DNA of 64,000 bases from Pseudomonas paeninsulae (GTDB lineage Bacteria > Pseudomonadota > Gammaproteobacteria > Pseudomonadales > Pseudomonadaceae), in contig NZ_CP141799.1 of NCBI RefSeq assembly GCF_035621475.1, forward strand, positions 2,282,501-2,346,500, in the 5' to 3' direction. The position numbers and the translations under genes were made by a program. Under the pieces are notes generated by a model that saw only the letters and a program-made list of their open reading frames with translations, ran no database searches and was not told the origin of the DNA. Every line of letters begins with the position of its first letter. The stretch's first letter is position 1. Below, one piece after another: positions 56,427 through 64,000 of the stretch.

Positions 56427-57005
56427 TCAGTTACCGAGCATGTCGTGCATGGCGATGATCTGTTCGGCGACTTGGAGCAGTTTCTGCTGACGACTCATGG
56501 CCTGGCGGCGCATCAGGGTGTAGGCCTCTTCCTCGTTGCAACTTTTCATCTTCATCAGCAGGCCTTTGGCCAGCTCGATGCGTTTGCGCTCGGCCAGCTG
56601 CGCGTCGCGGGCCTGCAGTTGTGCGCGCAGCGCCTGATCGCTCTCGAAGCGGGCCATGGCCACGTCGAGTATCGGTTGCAGCCGTTGAGCGTGGATGCCT
56701 TCGACGATATAGGCACTGACCCCAGACTGAATGGCCTGGCGCATTACGCCAGGGTCGTGTTCGTCGGTGAACATGACGATCGGGCGCGGTTGATCACGGC
56801 TGACCAGTACCACTTGCTCCATCACGTCACGACTGGGGGATTCGGTGTCGATCAGGATCACGTCGGGGCGTACCGCCTCGACGCGTTCGGGCAGGTCGAT
56901 GGTCAAGCCGGACTCGTCGATCACTTCGAAGCCGGCTTCGATCAGCGCGGCTTTCAGGCGACCGACCTTCTTCGGGGTGTCGTTGATCAATAGGATGCGC
57001 AGCAT
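56427..57005 (-). CDS. nasT: NasT, receiver-ANTAR nitrate antiterminator
   Basis: 192 residues. An N-terminal receiver-like domain keeps D53 (ILIDTESPS) but diverges elsewhere; the C-terminal ANTAR domain (about 128-185) contains ERKRIELAKGLLMKMKSCNEEEAY. It binds hexaloop hairpins in leader RNA and prevents termination when NasS releases it in the presence of nitrate. Targets proposed: nirB, nasA and nrtA leaders of this window. 20 bp downstream of nasS. Confidence 0.95.
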   Translation of the reverse strand: MLRILLINDTPKKVGRLKAALIEAGFEVIDESGLTIDLPERVEAVRPDVILIDTESPSRDVMEQVVLVSRDQPRPIVMFTDEHDPGVMRQAIQSGVSAYIVEGIHAQRLQPILDVAMARFESDQALRAQLQARDAQLAERKRIELAKGLLMKMKSCNEEEAYTLMRRQAMSRQQKLLQVAEQIIAMHDMLGN

Positions 57006-57025
57006 AGGGGTGATTCTCCGGGCAA

Positions 57026-58237
57026 TTACAGGGCGACAACGTCGCTATCGACCAAGGCGTGGAGGTTAAAGCTGCGGGCATAGCCAGCCGGATCTGAGCC
57101 ATCCCAAGTCTTGCCATCGAGCAACGTAGCGTTACGTTGTTCGGTCGGTACCCTGATATTCAAAGCCTCCGCCGCTTGGCGGTAGAGGTCAAGCTGTTGT
57201 ACCTGACGGGCGATACCGAGGTAATCGGGGTCGTCGCGCAGCAGGCCCCAGCGGCGAAACTGGGTCATGAACCACATGCCGTCGGAGAGGTAGGGCATGT
57301 TGACTGCGCCGTCGGCGTGAAAGCGCAGCGGGTGCGGGTCCAGCCAGGCATGGCCAAGACCATCCTGATACTGGCCGAGGAAGCGCGGCTGAATGGCGCT
57401 CAGTGGCGCATCCACATAGTCATTGCCGCTGAGCAATTGCGCAGTACTGCGCTTGTTCTCTTCGTTCTCGTCGATGAAGCGGCTGGCCTCCAGCACGGCC
57501 ATCACCAAGGCGCGTGCGGTATTGGGGTAGTGCTCGACAAAGGCGCGGGTACAACCGAGCACCTTTTCCGGGTGGTCGGGCCAGATCGACTGGGTAGTGG
57601 CCAGGGTGAATCCGAGGTTTTCATCGACCGCCTGGGCGCACCAAGGCTCGCCCGCGCAGAAACCGTCGATGCGCCGGGCTTTGAGATGAGCGACCATCTG
57701 TGGCGGTGGCACCACCACGCTGTCGACATCGTTGAGAGGGTGGATGCCCTGGCTGGCCAGCCAGTAGTAGAGCCACATGGCGTGGGTGCCGGTGGGTAGC
57801 GTCTGAGCGAAGGTCAGTCTTGCGCCTTTTTGGTGCGCGTGCAGATTTAGTGCGTCGCTTGTGGTCACACCAGCGAATTGCAGTGCATGTGACAGGTTGA
57901 TGCTCTGGCCGTTCTGGTTCAGGCCCATCAACACCGCCATATCGGTCGCCGGCGCGCCGCCAAGGCCGAGCTGCACGCCATAAATCAGGCCATAGAGGCT
58001 GTGCGCGGCATCGAGCTCACCACTGAGCAGTTTGTCGCGCAGGCTTGCCCAGGACGCCTGGCGCTGCAGGTTGATGGTTAACCCATACTTCTCGGCGAAG
58101 CCCTGGGTGGCGGCGACAATCACCGACGCGGCATCAGTCAGGGCCATAAAGCCTACGTTCAGTACGCGCTTTTCCGGAGCTTCGCTGCCGGCAGGCCATG
58201 CCTGTGTATCGATACGGCTGTGTGTATGCTCGCTCAT
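57026..58237 (-). CDS. nasS: NasS, cytoplasmic nitrate sensor
   Basis: 403 residues, NrtA-family solute-binding fold with no signal peptide (MSEHTHSRIDTQAWP), so it stays in the cytoplasm. Shares PPPQM, GEPW, PEKVLG and FRRWG motifs with NrtA of this window. Binds NasT in the absence of nitrate. First gene of nasST. Confidence 0.95.
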   Translation of the reverse strand: MSEHTHSRIDTQAWPAGSEAPEKRVLNVGFMALTDAASVIVAATQGFAEKYGLTINLQRQASWASLRDKLLSGELDAAHSLYGLIYGVQLGLGGAPATDMAVLMGLNQNGQSINLSHALQFAGVTTSDALNLHAHQKGARLTFAQTLPTGTHAMWLYYWLASQGIHPLNDVDSVVVPPPQMVAHLKARRIDGFCAGEPWCAQAVDENLGFTLATTQSIWPDHPEKVLGCTRAFVEHYPNTARALVMAVLEASRFIDENEENKRSTAQLLSGNDYVDAPLSAIQPRFLGQYQDGLGHAWLDPHPLRFHADGAVNMPYLSDGMWFMTQFRRWGLLRDDPDYLGIARQVQQLDLYRQAAEALNIRVPTEQRNATLLDGKTWDGSDPAGYARSFNLHALVDSDVVAL

Positions 58238-58437
58238 GGCGCTTTTCCCAGATCAACACAAAAAGGTGCCGCACCAAGCTGCATGACCCAGCGATTGGAG
58301 CGACACCATTGTCTATTCAGCCGTTGGAAGGGCTCTATTACCTGGGATTAAGCAAGTGATATGCCAGTACCCGAGATGTGCTGGCGGAACTGTGGCTGGC
58401 GTACGGCAATGCTGTGGCCGCTATGAGCAAACCGCGC

Positions 58438-58647
58438 TCAACGTTCGAGCATCTGCTTGATGTTGCTTTGCGGGATCTGCTGCTCGCGGCCTTCGCTGTC
58501 GGTGAACTCGCTCATGCCGGTGTCTTTATCCAGGCGAGGATTACCTTCGCTGGTCAGCAGCTGGCCATTGGTGGTGGTGATGCTGTATTCGCTGCTGCAG
58601 CCGGCCAGGGCGAAAGCGCATACAGCCGCGATAAGCCAGATTTTCAT
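58438..58647 (-). CDS. YgdI/YgdR-type small lipoprotein
   Basis: 69 residues; signal MKIWLIAAVCAFALAGC with lipobox LAGC (C17), then YSITTTNGQLLTSEG..PRLDKDTG, matching the short YgdI/YgdR SH3-like lipoprotein family. Unknown role, outer-membrane associated. Confidence 0.85.
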   Translation of the reverse strand: MKIWLIAAVCAFALAGCSSEYSITTTNGQLLTSEGNPRLDKDTGMSEFTDSEGREQQIPQSNIKQMLER

Positions 58648-58735
58648 GAATGGTTTCGTATGCTGGGAGTGAAGCCGCTGTTACCCCTGCTTGAAAAAGG
58701 CAGCTGCTGGGCATCACCTGCAAGGGCTTCAGAAA

Positions 58736-58768
58736 AGAAAAAGCCCCGCACGATGGCGGGGCTTTTCT
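58736..58768 (-). terminator. Terminator after acnB
   Basis: AAAAGCCCCGCC-atcgt-GCGGGGCTTTTTCTTTTC on the minus strand; 15 bp past the acnB stop. Confidence 0.85.
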
Positions 58769-58783
58769 TGACGCGTTGCTACG

Positions 58784-61393
58784 TTAGGCTTGAACGACCG
58801 GGATGTTGGCGTTCGCTGCAGCTTCACGGAACTCGGCGATCTGGTCGAAACTCAGGTAGCGATAGACATCGGCTGCCATGGTGTCGATTTCCTTCGCGTA
58901 GACCATGTACTCCTCGACGGTCGGCAGTTTGCCGGTGATCGCCGCAACCGCAGCCAACTCGGCCGAAGCCAGGTAGACGTTGGCACCATCGCCCAGACGG
59001 TTGGGGAAGTTACGGGTCGACGTCGACACCACGGTGGAGTTCGCTTCAACGCGTGCCTGGTTACCCATGCACAGCGAGCAGCCTGGCATTTCCAGACGCG
59101 CACCGGCCTTGCCGTAGATCTCGTAGTAGCCTTCTTCGGTGAGCTGATGCTGGTCCATCTTGGTCGGCGGCGACAGCCACAGGCGTGTCGGCAAGGAGCC
59201 TTCGACTTTTTCCAGCAACTTGCCGGCTGCGCGGAAGTGACCAATGTTGGTCATGCACGAGCCGATGAACACTTCGTCGATCTTTTCGCCTTGAACGCTG
59301 GACAGCAGACGGGCGTCGTCCGGGTCGTTCGGGGCGCAGAGGACCGGCTCGTTGATATCGGCCAGATCGATTTCGATGATCTCGGCATACTCGGCATCCT
59401 TGTCGGCAGTCATCAGCTTAGGATCGGCCAACCAGGCTTCCATCGCCTGAGCGCGGCGTTCCATGGTCCGTGCATCGCCGTAGCCTTCGCTGATCATCCA
59501 GCGCAGCAGGGTGATGTTCGAGCGCAGGTACTCGGCGATGGCTTTTTCCGGCAGCTTGATGGTGCAACCGGCAGCCGAACGCTCGGCCGAGGCGTCGGAC
59601 AGTTCGAACGCTTGCTCGACAGTCAGCTCGTCCAGGCCTTCGATCTCGAGGATGCGGCCGGAGAAGGCGTTGATCTTGCCTTTCTTCTCGACGGTCAGCA
59701 GGCCTTTCTGGATGGCTGCGTAAGGAATGGCATGCACCAGGTCACGCAGGGTGATGCCCGGTTGCAGCTTACCTTTGAAGCGCACCAGGATGGACTCTGG
59801 CATGTCCAGCGGCATGACGCCGGTGGCTGCGGCGAAGGCTACCAGGCCAGAACCGGCCGGGAAGGAGATGCCCATCGGGAAGCGGGTGTGCGAGTCACCA
59901 CCGGTGCCGACGGTGTCCGGCAGCAGCATGCGGTTCAACCAGCTGTGGATGATGCCGTCGCCTGGACGCAGGGACACGCCGCCACGGGTGCGGATGAAGT
60001 CCGGCAGGGTGTGGTGGGTGGTCACGTCGATCGGCTTCGGGTAAGCCGCGGTGTGGCAGAACGACTGCATGACCAGGTCGGCGGAGAAGCCCAGGCAAGC
60101 CAGGTCTTTCAGCTCGTCGCGGGTCATCGGGCCGGTGGTGTCCTGGGAGCCGACGGTGGTCATCTTCGGTTCGCAGTAGGTGCCAGGGCGTACGCCTTGA
60201 CCTTCAGCCAGACCGCAGGCTTTGCCGACCATCTTCTGCGCCAGGGTAAAGCCCTTGGTGCTGACAGCCGGTGGTTCAGGCAGTTTGAACAGGTCGGTTG
60301 GGCCCAGGCCCAGCTCGGCGCGGGCTTTCTCGGTCAGGCCACGGCCGATGATCAGCGGAATACGGCCGCCAGCGCGAACTTCGTCGAGCAGTACCGGGGT
60401 CTTCATCTCGAAGTTGGTCAGAACCTCGTCAGTACCGTGCTTGCAGACTTTGCCCGCATGCGGGTACAGGTCGATCACGTCGCCCATGTGCATGTTCGAT
60501 ACGTCGAACTCGATCGGCAGAGCGCCAGCGTCTTCCATAGTGTTGTAGAAGATCGGAGCAATCTTGTTGCCAAAGCAGAAACCGCCAGCGCGCTTGTTCG
60601 GCACGTTCGGTACGTCGTCGCCGAAGAACCACAGCACCGAGTTGGTCGCGGATTTGCGCGAGGAGCCGGTACCGACCACGTCACCCACATAAGCGATAGG
60701 GAAGCCTTCGCCACGCATGGTTTCGATTTGCTGCATCGGGCCAGTGACGCCTTGCTCGTCCGGCACAATGCCATCGCGAGCCATTTTCAGCATGGCCAGG
60801 GCGTGCAGCGGGATATCCGGGCGCGACCAGGCATCAGGCGCAGGGGAGAGGTCGTCGGTGTTGGTTTCGCCGGTGACCTTGAATACGCGCAGGCTGATCT
60901 TGTCGGCCAGGGTCGGGCGGTTCTTGAACCACTCGCCATCGGCCCAGGACTGCAGTACGCCTTGAGCGAGAGCGTTGCCGTTCTTGGCTTTTTCCGCGAC
61001 GTCGTGGAAGGCGTCGAACATCAGCAGGGTGTGCTTCAGTTGGGCGGCAGTTGTAGCAGCCAGTTCGCTGTCGTCGAGCAACTCAACCAGGGTGGCAATG
61101 TTGTAGCCGCCCTGCATGGTGCCGAGCAGTTCGACGGCGTGTTGCTTGTCGATCAGCGGGGAAGAGGCTTCGCCTTTGGCGACGGCAGAGAGGAAGCCGG
61201 CCTTGACGTAGGCTGCTTCGTCCACGCCTGGCGGTACGCGGTTGGTGATTAGGTCGAGGAGAAAGGCGTCTTCGCCAACCGGCGGGTTCTTCAGCAGCTC
61301 GATCAGGCCTGCGGTTTGTTCGGCGTTCAGCGGCTGGGGCACGATACCCTGAGCGGCACGCTCTGCTACGTGTATGCGATAGGCTTCAAGCAC
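58784..61393 (-). CDS. acnB: Bifunctional aconitate hydratase 2 / 2-methylisocitrate dehydratase
   Basis: 869-residue AcnB (domain order HEAT-like, swivel, catalytic). Fe/S ligands in GSCMTN and CSLCMGNQ near residues 710-775. Start is the GTG at 61393 giving (M)LEAYRIHVAERAAQG, with GAGGG upstream; the in-frame ATG at 61420 lacks resemblance. TCA-cycle aconitase; can also act on 2-methylisocitrate, linking it to the prp cluster at the other end of the window. Confidence 0.95.
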   Translation of the reverse strand: MLEAYRIHVAERAAQGIVPQPLNAEQTAGLIELLKNPPVGEDAFLLDLITNRVPPGVDEAAYVKAGFLSAVAKGEASSPLIDKQHAVELLGTMQGGYNIATLVELLDDSELAATTAAQLKHTLLMFDAFHDVAEKAKNGNALAQGVLQSWADGEWFKNRPTLADKISLRVFKVTGETNTDDLSPAPDAWSRPDIPLHALAMLKMARDGIVPDEQGVTGPMQQIETMRGEGFPIAYVGDVVGTGSSRKSATNSVLWFFGDDVPNVPNKRAGGFCFGNKIAPIFYNTMEDAGALPIEFDVSNMHMGDVIDLYPHAGKVCKHGTDEVLTNFEMKTPVLLDEVRAGGRIPLIIGRGLTEKARAELGLGPTDLFKLPEPPAVSTKGFTLAQKMVGKACGLAEGQGVRPGTYCEPKMTTVGSQDTTGPMTRDELKDLACLGFSADLVMQSFCHTAAYPKPIDVTTHHTLPDFIRTRGGVSLRPGDGIIHSWLNRMLLPDTVGTGGDSHTRFPMGISFPAGSGLVAFAAATGVMPLDMPESILVRFKGKLQPGITLRDLVHAIPYAAIQKGLLTVEKKGKINAFSGRILEIEGLDELTVEQAFELSDASAERSAAGCTIKLPEKAIAEYLRSNITLLRWMISEGYGDARTMERRAQAMEAWLADPKLMTADKDAEYAEIIEIDLADINEPVLCAPNDPDDARLLSSVQGEKIDEVFIGSCMTNIGHFRAAGKLLEKVEGSLPTRLWLSPPTKMDQHQLTEEGYYEIYGKAGARLEMPGCSLCMGNQARVEANSTVVSTSTRNFPNRLGDGANVYLASAELAAVAAITGKLPTVEEYMVYAKEIDTMAADVYRYLSFDQIAEFREAAANANIPVVQA

Positions 61394-61943
61394 AGTTATT
61401 ACCCTCATCAGTGGTCCCAAAGGGTTGTCCGGGACGCGATCCAGAAAACCCTGAACCAGGCGCTTCGTGGCTTTATGGGCCCCTCAGCCGAGGTTTCAGA
61501 GGTTTCTTGCAGAAGCTGTTTTCAAAGTTTTACGCCGGCAGGACGGTTTGATGAGGGCTGGCGCAGACACTTGAAAGGGCGCTCCAAGGGCCTGCGTCAA
61601 CATCGTACCTGCAGGATCGACTGTGCTCGTGACGCTTTGAAAACAGCTTCCAACGGACATTGGTGCCTATAAAAGGCGGGCCGATTCTACTGGAAAGCGT
61701 TGATAAAGTTAAGCTAAAGCCCCGCGGCGAGCAGGCTAGGTAAATTGCTTATCTGCAAAGGGGAGATGTAGAGATCGTCGGTGAAAAGCCGAGTTTCCCT
61801 AGGGTTAAAGTGACTATCCGCTCGTTTATCCATGCTGCAAGCAAGCGCACGGTGGTTTTCATCGGGTCTGTCGACAGGGGTGAACTGACTTAGACAAAGG
61901 GCTAACATGCCTGCCTTTCCGCCAGTATGTATCCATCCTTACC
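61394..61943. other. acnB promoter and upstream region
   Basis: No gene; contains a 16-bp inverted repeat (61512-61650). Transcription of acnB goes left, the DUF1289 gene right. Confidence 0.45.
61512..61650. repeat. 16-bp inverted repeat upstream of acnB
   Basis: GAAGCTGTTTTCAAAG (61512-61527) and its exact complement CTTTGAAAACAGCTTC (61635-61650), 107 bp apart. Confidence 0.7.
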
Positions 61944-62420
61944 ATGTCCAATCAGCGCATCAAGACCCCGTGCGTCGGCCTTTGCTCCACTGTCTACGGT
62001 GACGTGGTGTGCCGTGGCTGCAAGCGCTTTCACCATGAAGTGATCAACTGGAACAGCTATAGCGACGAGGAAAAATACGCGGTCTGGCTGCGCCTCGAGG
62101 TGTTGTTGGTGCAGGTGATGACGGCAAAGCTGGAAGTCTTCGATGATGCGCGCCTGCGCAGCCAGTTGGAGCAACGGAAAATTCGTTTCGTACCGCAGCA
62201 GTCGCCTTATTGCTGGGCATACCAGCTAATTGCCCGCGGCGCACGAGCGATCAATCAGCTGGAAGCCTACGGCATGGTGTTACTGCCCGAGTTTCGCGAC
62301 TGGAGCCTTCCCGAGTTGCGTGATGCCATCGATCGCGAATTTTTCCTGCTCTCCGAGGCGCACTACGAGCGCTACATCGCGCCGAAGTTCATGCGCGAGG
62401 GCTTGCAGCCGCGCTTCTGA
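61944..62420 (+). CDS. DUF1289 protein with cysteine cluster
   Basis: 158 residues. Starts MSNQRIKTPCVGLCSTVYGD; the CxxxC...CRGC pattern (C10, C14, C23, C26) marks DUF1289, probably an Fe/S or Zn site; the rest is a longer C-terminal extension than the usual 60-residue form. Function unknown. Confidence 0.85.
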   Translation: MSNQRIKTPCVGLCSTVYGDVVCRGCKRFHHEVINWNSYSDEEKYAVWLRLEVLLVQVMTAKLEVFDDARLRSQLEQRKIRFVPQQSPYCWAYQLIARGARAINQLEAYGMVLLPEFRDWSLPELRDAIDREFFLLSEAHYERYIAPKFMREGLQPRF

Positions 62421-62433
62421 TGACTGCCTAGAG

Positions 62434-63378
62434 TCAAAGGGCAGTCTGCTCACAGAATTGGTTGTTCACTGCTAAACCCTGTGAATGGCCTCGCTCGCTC
62501 GGTGCTTGCTGGGGTTCCTCATAAGGCGCCAGTAAATGGACTGCGTGGTCGTGAGGTTTCAGAACCAGCAGGTCGCTGTCGAGGCGGTCGAGTATCGCTT
62601 CGGCCGTATTGCCTATCAACATTCCAGCAAGACCATTACGTCCGACGGTGCCAATGACGGTGACTGCGATCTCCAGTTGATGGGCGATCTGCAGGATTAG
62701 CGCCTTGGCAGGCCCTTCGCCAATGTGCAGCTGATAATCGTGGAGCTGATACTCCTCTTTGAACCAGCGGCTTGCCTCGAAGCAGTGGGCCGCCTGGCCG
62801 TCGTAGCGAGGCGCGCTGGAGTCAGCTGCGGGAAAGAGTGTTGCCGGGTAGGCACTGACCGCATGGATGGAGCCGCCGATCAATGCGGCGAGATCGACTG
62901 CATGCCCCATGATGCTGCCTTGCAGACCACGATGCTCGTTCTCGGAGTTTTCTATATCCATGGCAGCCAGCACTCTGCCGCCATTCCAGGGCCGCGCGGT
63001 CTTAGTCAGCAATACCGGAACCGGGGATTGACGAAGCAGCCGCCAATCCTCAGGAATGATCAGGTGCTTGGTCCACAGGCTATTGGGGTAATGCTGCTTG
63101 ATCAGCAAGTCGCAAGAGTGGGCTTGAAGGGTGGTGAGAATTGCGTCTGTTGGTTGCGAATGCTCGCAGTTGATCTGTTGCGTGGAGACATCAAAGCCCT
63201 CACCGCTGAGCTGTTTGCTAAGGTGCCGGAGGAACGGTGCATGCTCGCGCTGGTTGTCACAAAGCACTAAGTGGATTTCTGCGTGAATACCCGTGGCTAT
63301 GTGCTTGGCGCGTCTCAATGGAAGGCTGTCGGGTTGCTCGGGATTGAGCACCACCAGGATGCGGCGAATGCTATGCAT
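62434..63378 (-). CDS. Tandem-domain universal stress protein
   Basis: 314 residues with two Usp domains. Domain 2 keeps the ATP-binding G-x2-G-x9-G-(S/T) pattern as GTVGRNGLAGMLIGNTAE; domain 1 (RRILVVLNPEQPDSLPL) is more divergent. GGGAGAT precedes the ATG at 63378. Next to a second Usp gene on the same strand. Confidence 0.88.
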   Translation of the reverse strand: MHSIRRILVVLNPEQPDSLPLRRAKHIATGIHAEIHLVLCDNQREHAPFLRHLSKQLSGEGFDVSTQQINCEHSQPTDAILTTLQAHSCDLLIKQHYPNSLWTKHLIIPEDWRLLRQSPVPVLLTKTARPWNGGRVLAAMDIENSENEHRGLQGSIMGHAVDLAALIGGSIHAVSAYPATLFPAADSSAPRYDGQAAHCFEASRWFKEEYQLHDYQLHIGEGPAKALILQIAHQLEIAVTVIGTVGRNGLAGMLIGNTAEAILDRLDSDLLVLKPHDHAVHLLAPYEEPQQAPSERGHSQGLAVNNQFCEQTAL

Positions 63379-63593
63379 GGCTATCTCCCAGACGATTCGA
63401 TCTACACCACAGTGATTGTGATTGAGGCCGACCTCATGATGCCGTGCAATGTGGGAGGTACTGCGAGCCTGAGTGCAACCTAAGCAGCATGGTAGATACT
63501 CAGCACTTTTTCCTTGCCGTATGTCGGCTGGTTGTAGGGCCGCCGCCAAGCGGTGCTATTGCCGTTGCACTCGCGCAGGTGGGCGGCAGGCTA

Positions 63594-63615
63594 CAAGCCG
63601 CCTGCAGGCGGCTTG
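63594..63615. repeat. Palindrome after the partial Usp gene
   Basis: CAAGCCGCC-tgca-GGCGGCTTG, a perfect 9-bp stem just past the stop of the next gene; no T-run. Confidence 0.55.
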
Positions 63616-63626
63616 GGTGGTGGGGG

Positions 63627-64000
63627 TCAGTGCTGTGCCACCAGTTCTTCCAGGTGGGCGATGATGTCGTCGGGCTTAAGCACTAGGACGTCACAATCCA
63701 GCGCGTCGAGGATCACCTCGGCAGTGTTGCCGATCAGCGCCCCGGACAGTCCGGTGCGCGCCACTGTGCCGATCACGGTCACGGCGGCATTCAGTTGATG
63801 AGCGATTTGCGGAATAAGCGCATCGGCCGGGCCTTCGGCGATATGCAGGCGTTCCTCGGCAATGTCGTATTCGGCCTGGAAGGCTTTGCACTGCTCGCGA
63901 TAACGCGCCTCGATGGTCTCTTTCAGCTGGAAGGTCGGGTCTGCGGCCGACAGCATCGGCGCAGGATGGGCGCTGATTACATGCAGGCTGGCCTTGGCCA
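63627..64000 (-). CDS. Universal stress protein, 5' end outside the window
   Basis: At least 124 residues; Usp domain with GTVARTGLSGALIGNTAEVILDALDC-type nucleotide loop. The open frame continues past position 64000 (reading ..ASLHVISAHPAPM), so the start is missing. Very similar to the C-terminal domain of the preceding gene, i.e. a paralogue. Confidence 0.88.
   Translation of the reverse strand, partial: AKASLHVISAHPAPMLSAADPTFQLKETIEARYREQCKAFQAEYDIAEERLHIAEGPADALIPQIAHQLNAAVTVIGTVARTGLSGALIGNTAEVILDALDCDVLVLKPDDIIAHLEELVAQH

Noticed and set aside
58790..61252. 820-residue plus-strand open frame opposite acnB
   Set aside because: Antisense to a fully conserved acnB; no ribosome site or family resemblance, caused by high GC codon use.
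1..64000. tRNA or rRNA genes, insertion sequences, phage genes
   Set aside because: None seen; only REP-type palindromes and short repeats were found.

Overview
The window is a 64 kb chromosomal segment of a GC-rich gammaproteobacterium, almost certainly a Pseudomonas species. This rests on a gene order I recognise from memory of P. aeruginosa (ppsR/ppsA, esterase, rraA-like, cmaX, crfX, cmpX, sigX, oprF, cobA, nasC, nirD, nirB, PP2C-kinase, nasA; then alginate lyase, nasT, nasS, acnB, DUF1289 and universal stress genes), on OprF and SigX themselves, and on Pseudomonas-type REP palindromes. No rRNA, tRNA, CRISPR array, integrase or intact insertion sequence was seen.

Layout. 1-5.3 kb: end of a methylcitrate (propionate) cluster, acnD (5' truncated by the window), prpF and prpD. 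5.3-14.4 kb: PEP synthase and its regulator, an esterase, an RraA-like protein, then the envelope-stress block cmaX-crfX-cmpX-sigX-oprF. 14.6-24.7 kb: nitrate assimilation on the minus strand (cobA, nasC, nirD, nirB, a PP2C/Ser-Thr kinase fusion and the MFS nitrate transporter nasA). 25-30.8 kb: a small membrane protein and an aa3/caa3-type cytochrome oxidase operon whose subunit II carries two cytochrome c domains. 31-35 kb: cystathionine beta-synthase and a cystathionine gamma-lyase/synthase, a thioesterase, a PL7 alginate lyase. 35.3-38.7 kb: the ABC nitrate transporter nrtABD. 39-51.9 kb: a copper-resistance island (copSR, P-type ATPase, redox proteins, PtrA-like peptide, CopA, Met/His-rich peptide, CopB, a His-rich cytochrome c, DUF411 protein). 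52.4-56.2 kb: an unknown protein behind a LexA-like box, a lipoprotein, an AlaC-type aminotransferase and a PLP decarboxylase. 56.4-58.2 kb: nasT and nasS. 58.4-64 kb: a small lipoprotein, acnB, a DUF1289 protein and two universal stress proteins, the last cut by the window end.

The most coherent system is nitrate assimilation. NasS (a cytoplasmic NrtA paralogue) and NasT (receiver-ANTAR RNA-binding protein) are encoded here, and each of the three nitrate transcription units on the minus strand (nirBD-nasC-cobA, nasA, nrtABD) begins with a sigma-54 type -24/-12 element with exact GG-N10-GC spacing. In each, that element is followed by a hairpin with a hexaloop having A at position 1 and G at position 4 (the ANTAR-target signature) and then by an intrinsic terminator before the first ATG. 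This predicts nitrogen-limitation (NtrC/sigma-54) control of initiation and nitrate control of termination over uptake and reduction together.

The copper island has its own regulon signature: near-identical TGACAGAA(A/C)TGTAAT boxes lie upstream of copR, the ptrA-like gene and copA, matching CopR boxes known from pseudomonads. Several encoded proteins carry MDHSKM or HDA..DHHAGE tandem repeats, which I infer bind copper in the periplasm. Compared with my memory of P. aeruginosa, the stretch from about 25 to 56 kb (oxidase, transsulfuration, nrt, copper and decarboxylase genes) is extra material set between nasA and nasT, with the alginate lyase left inside it.
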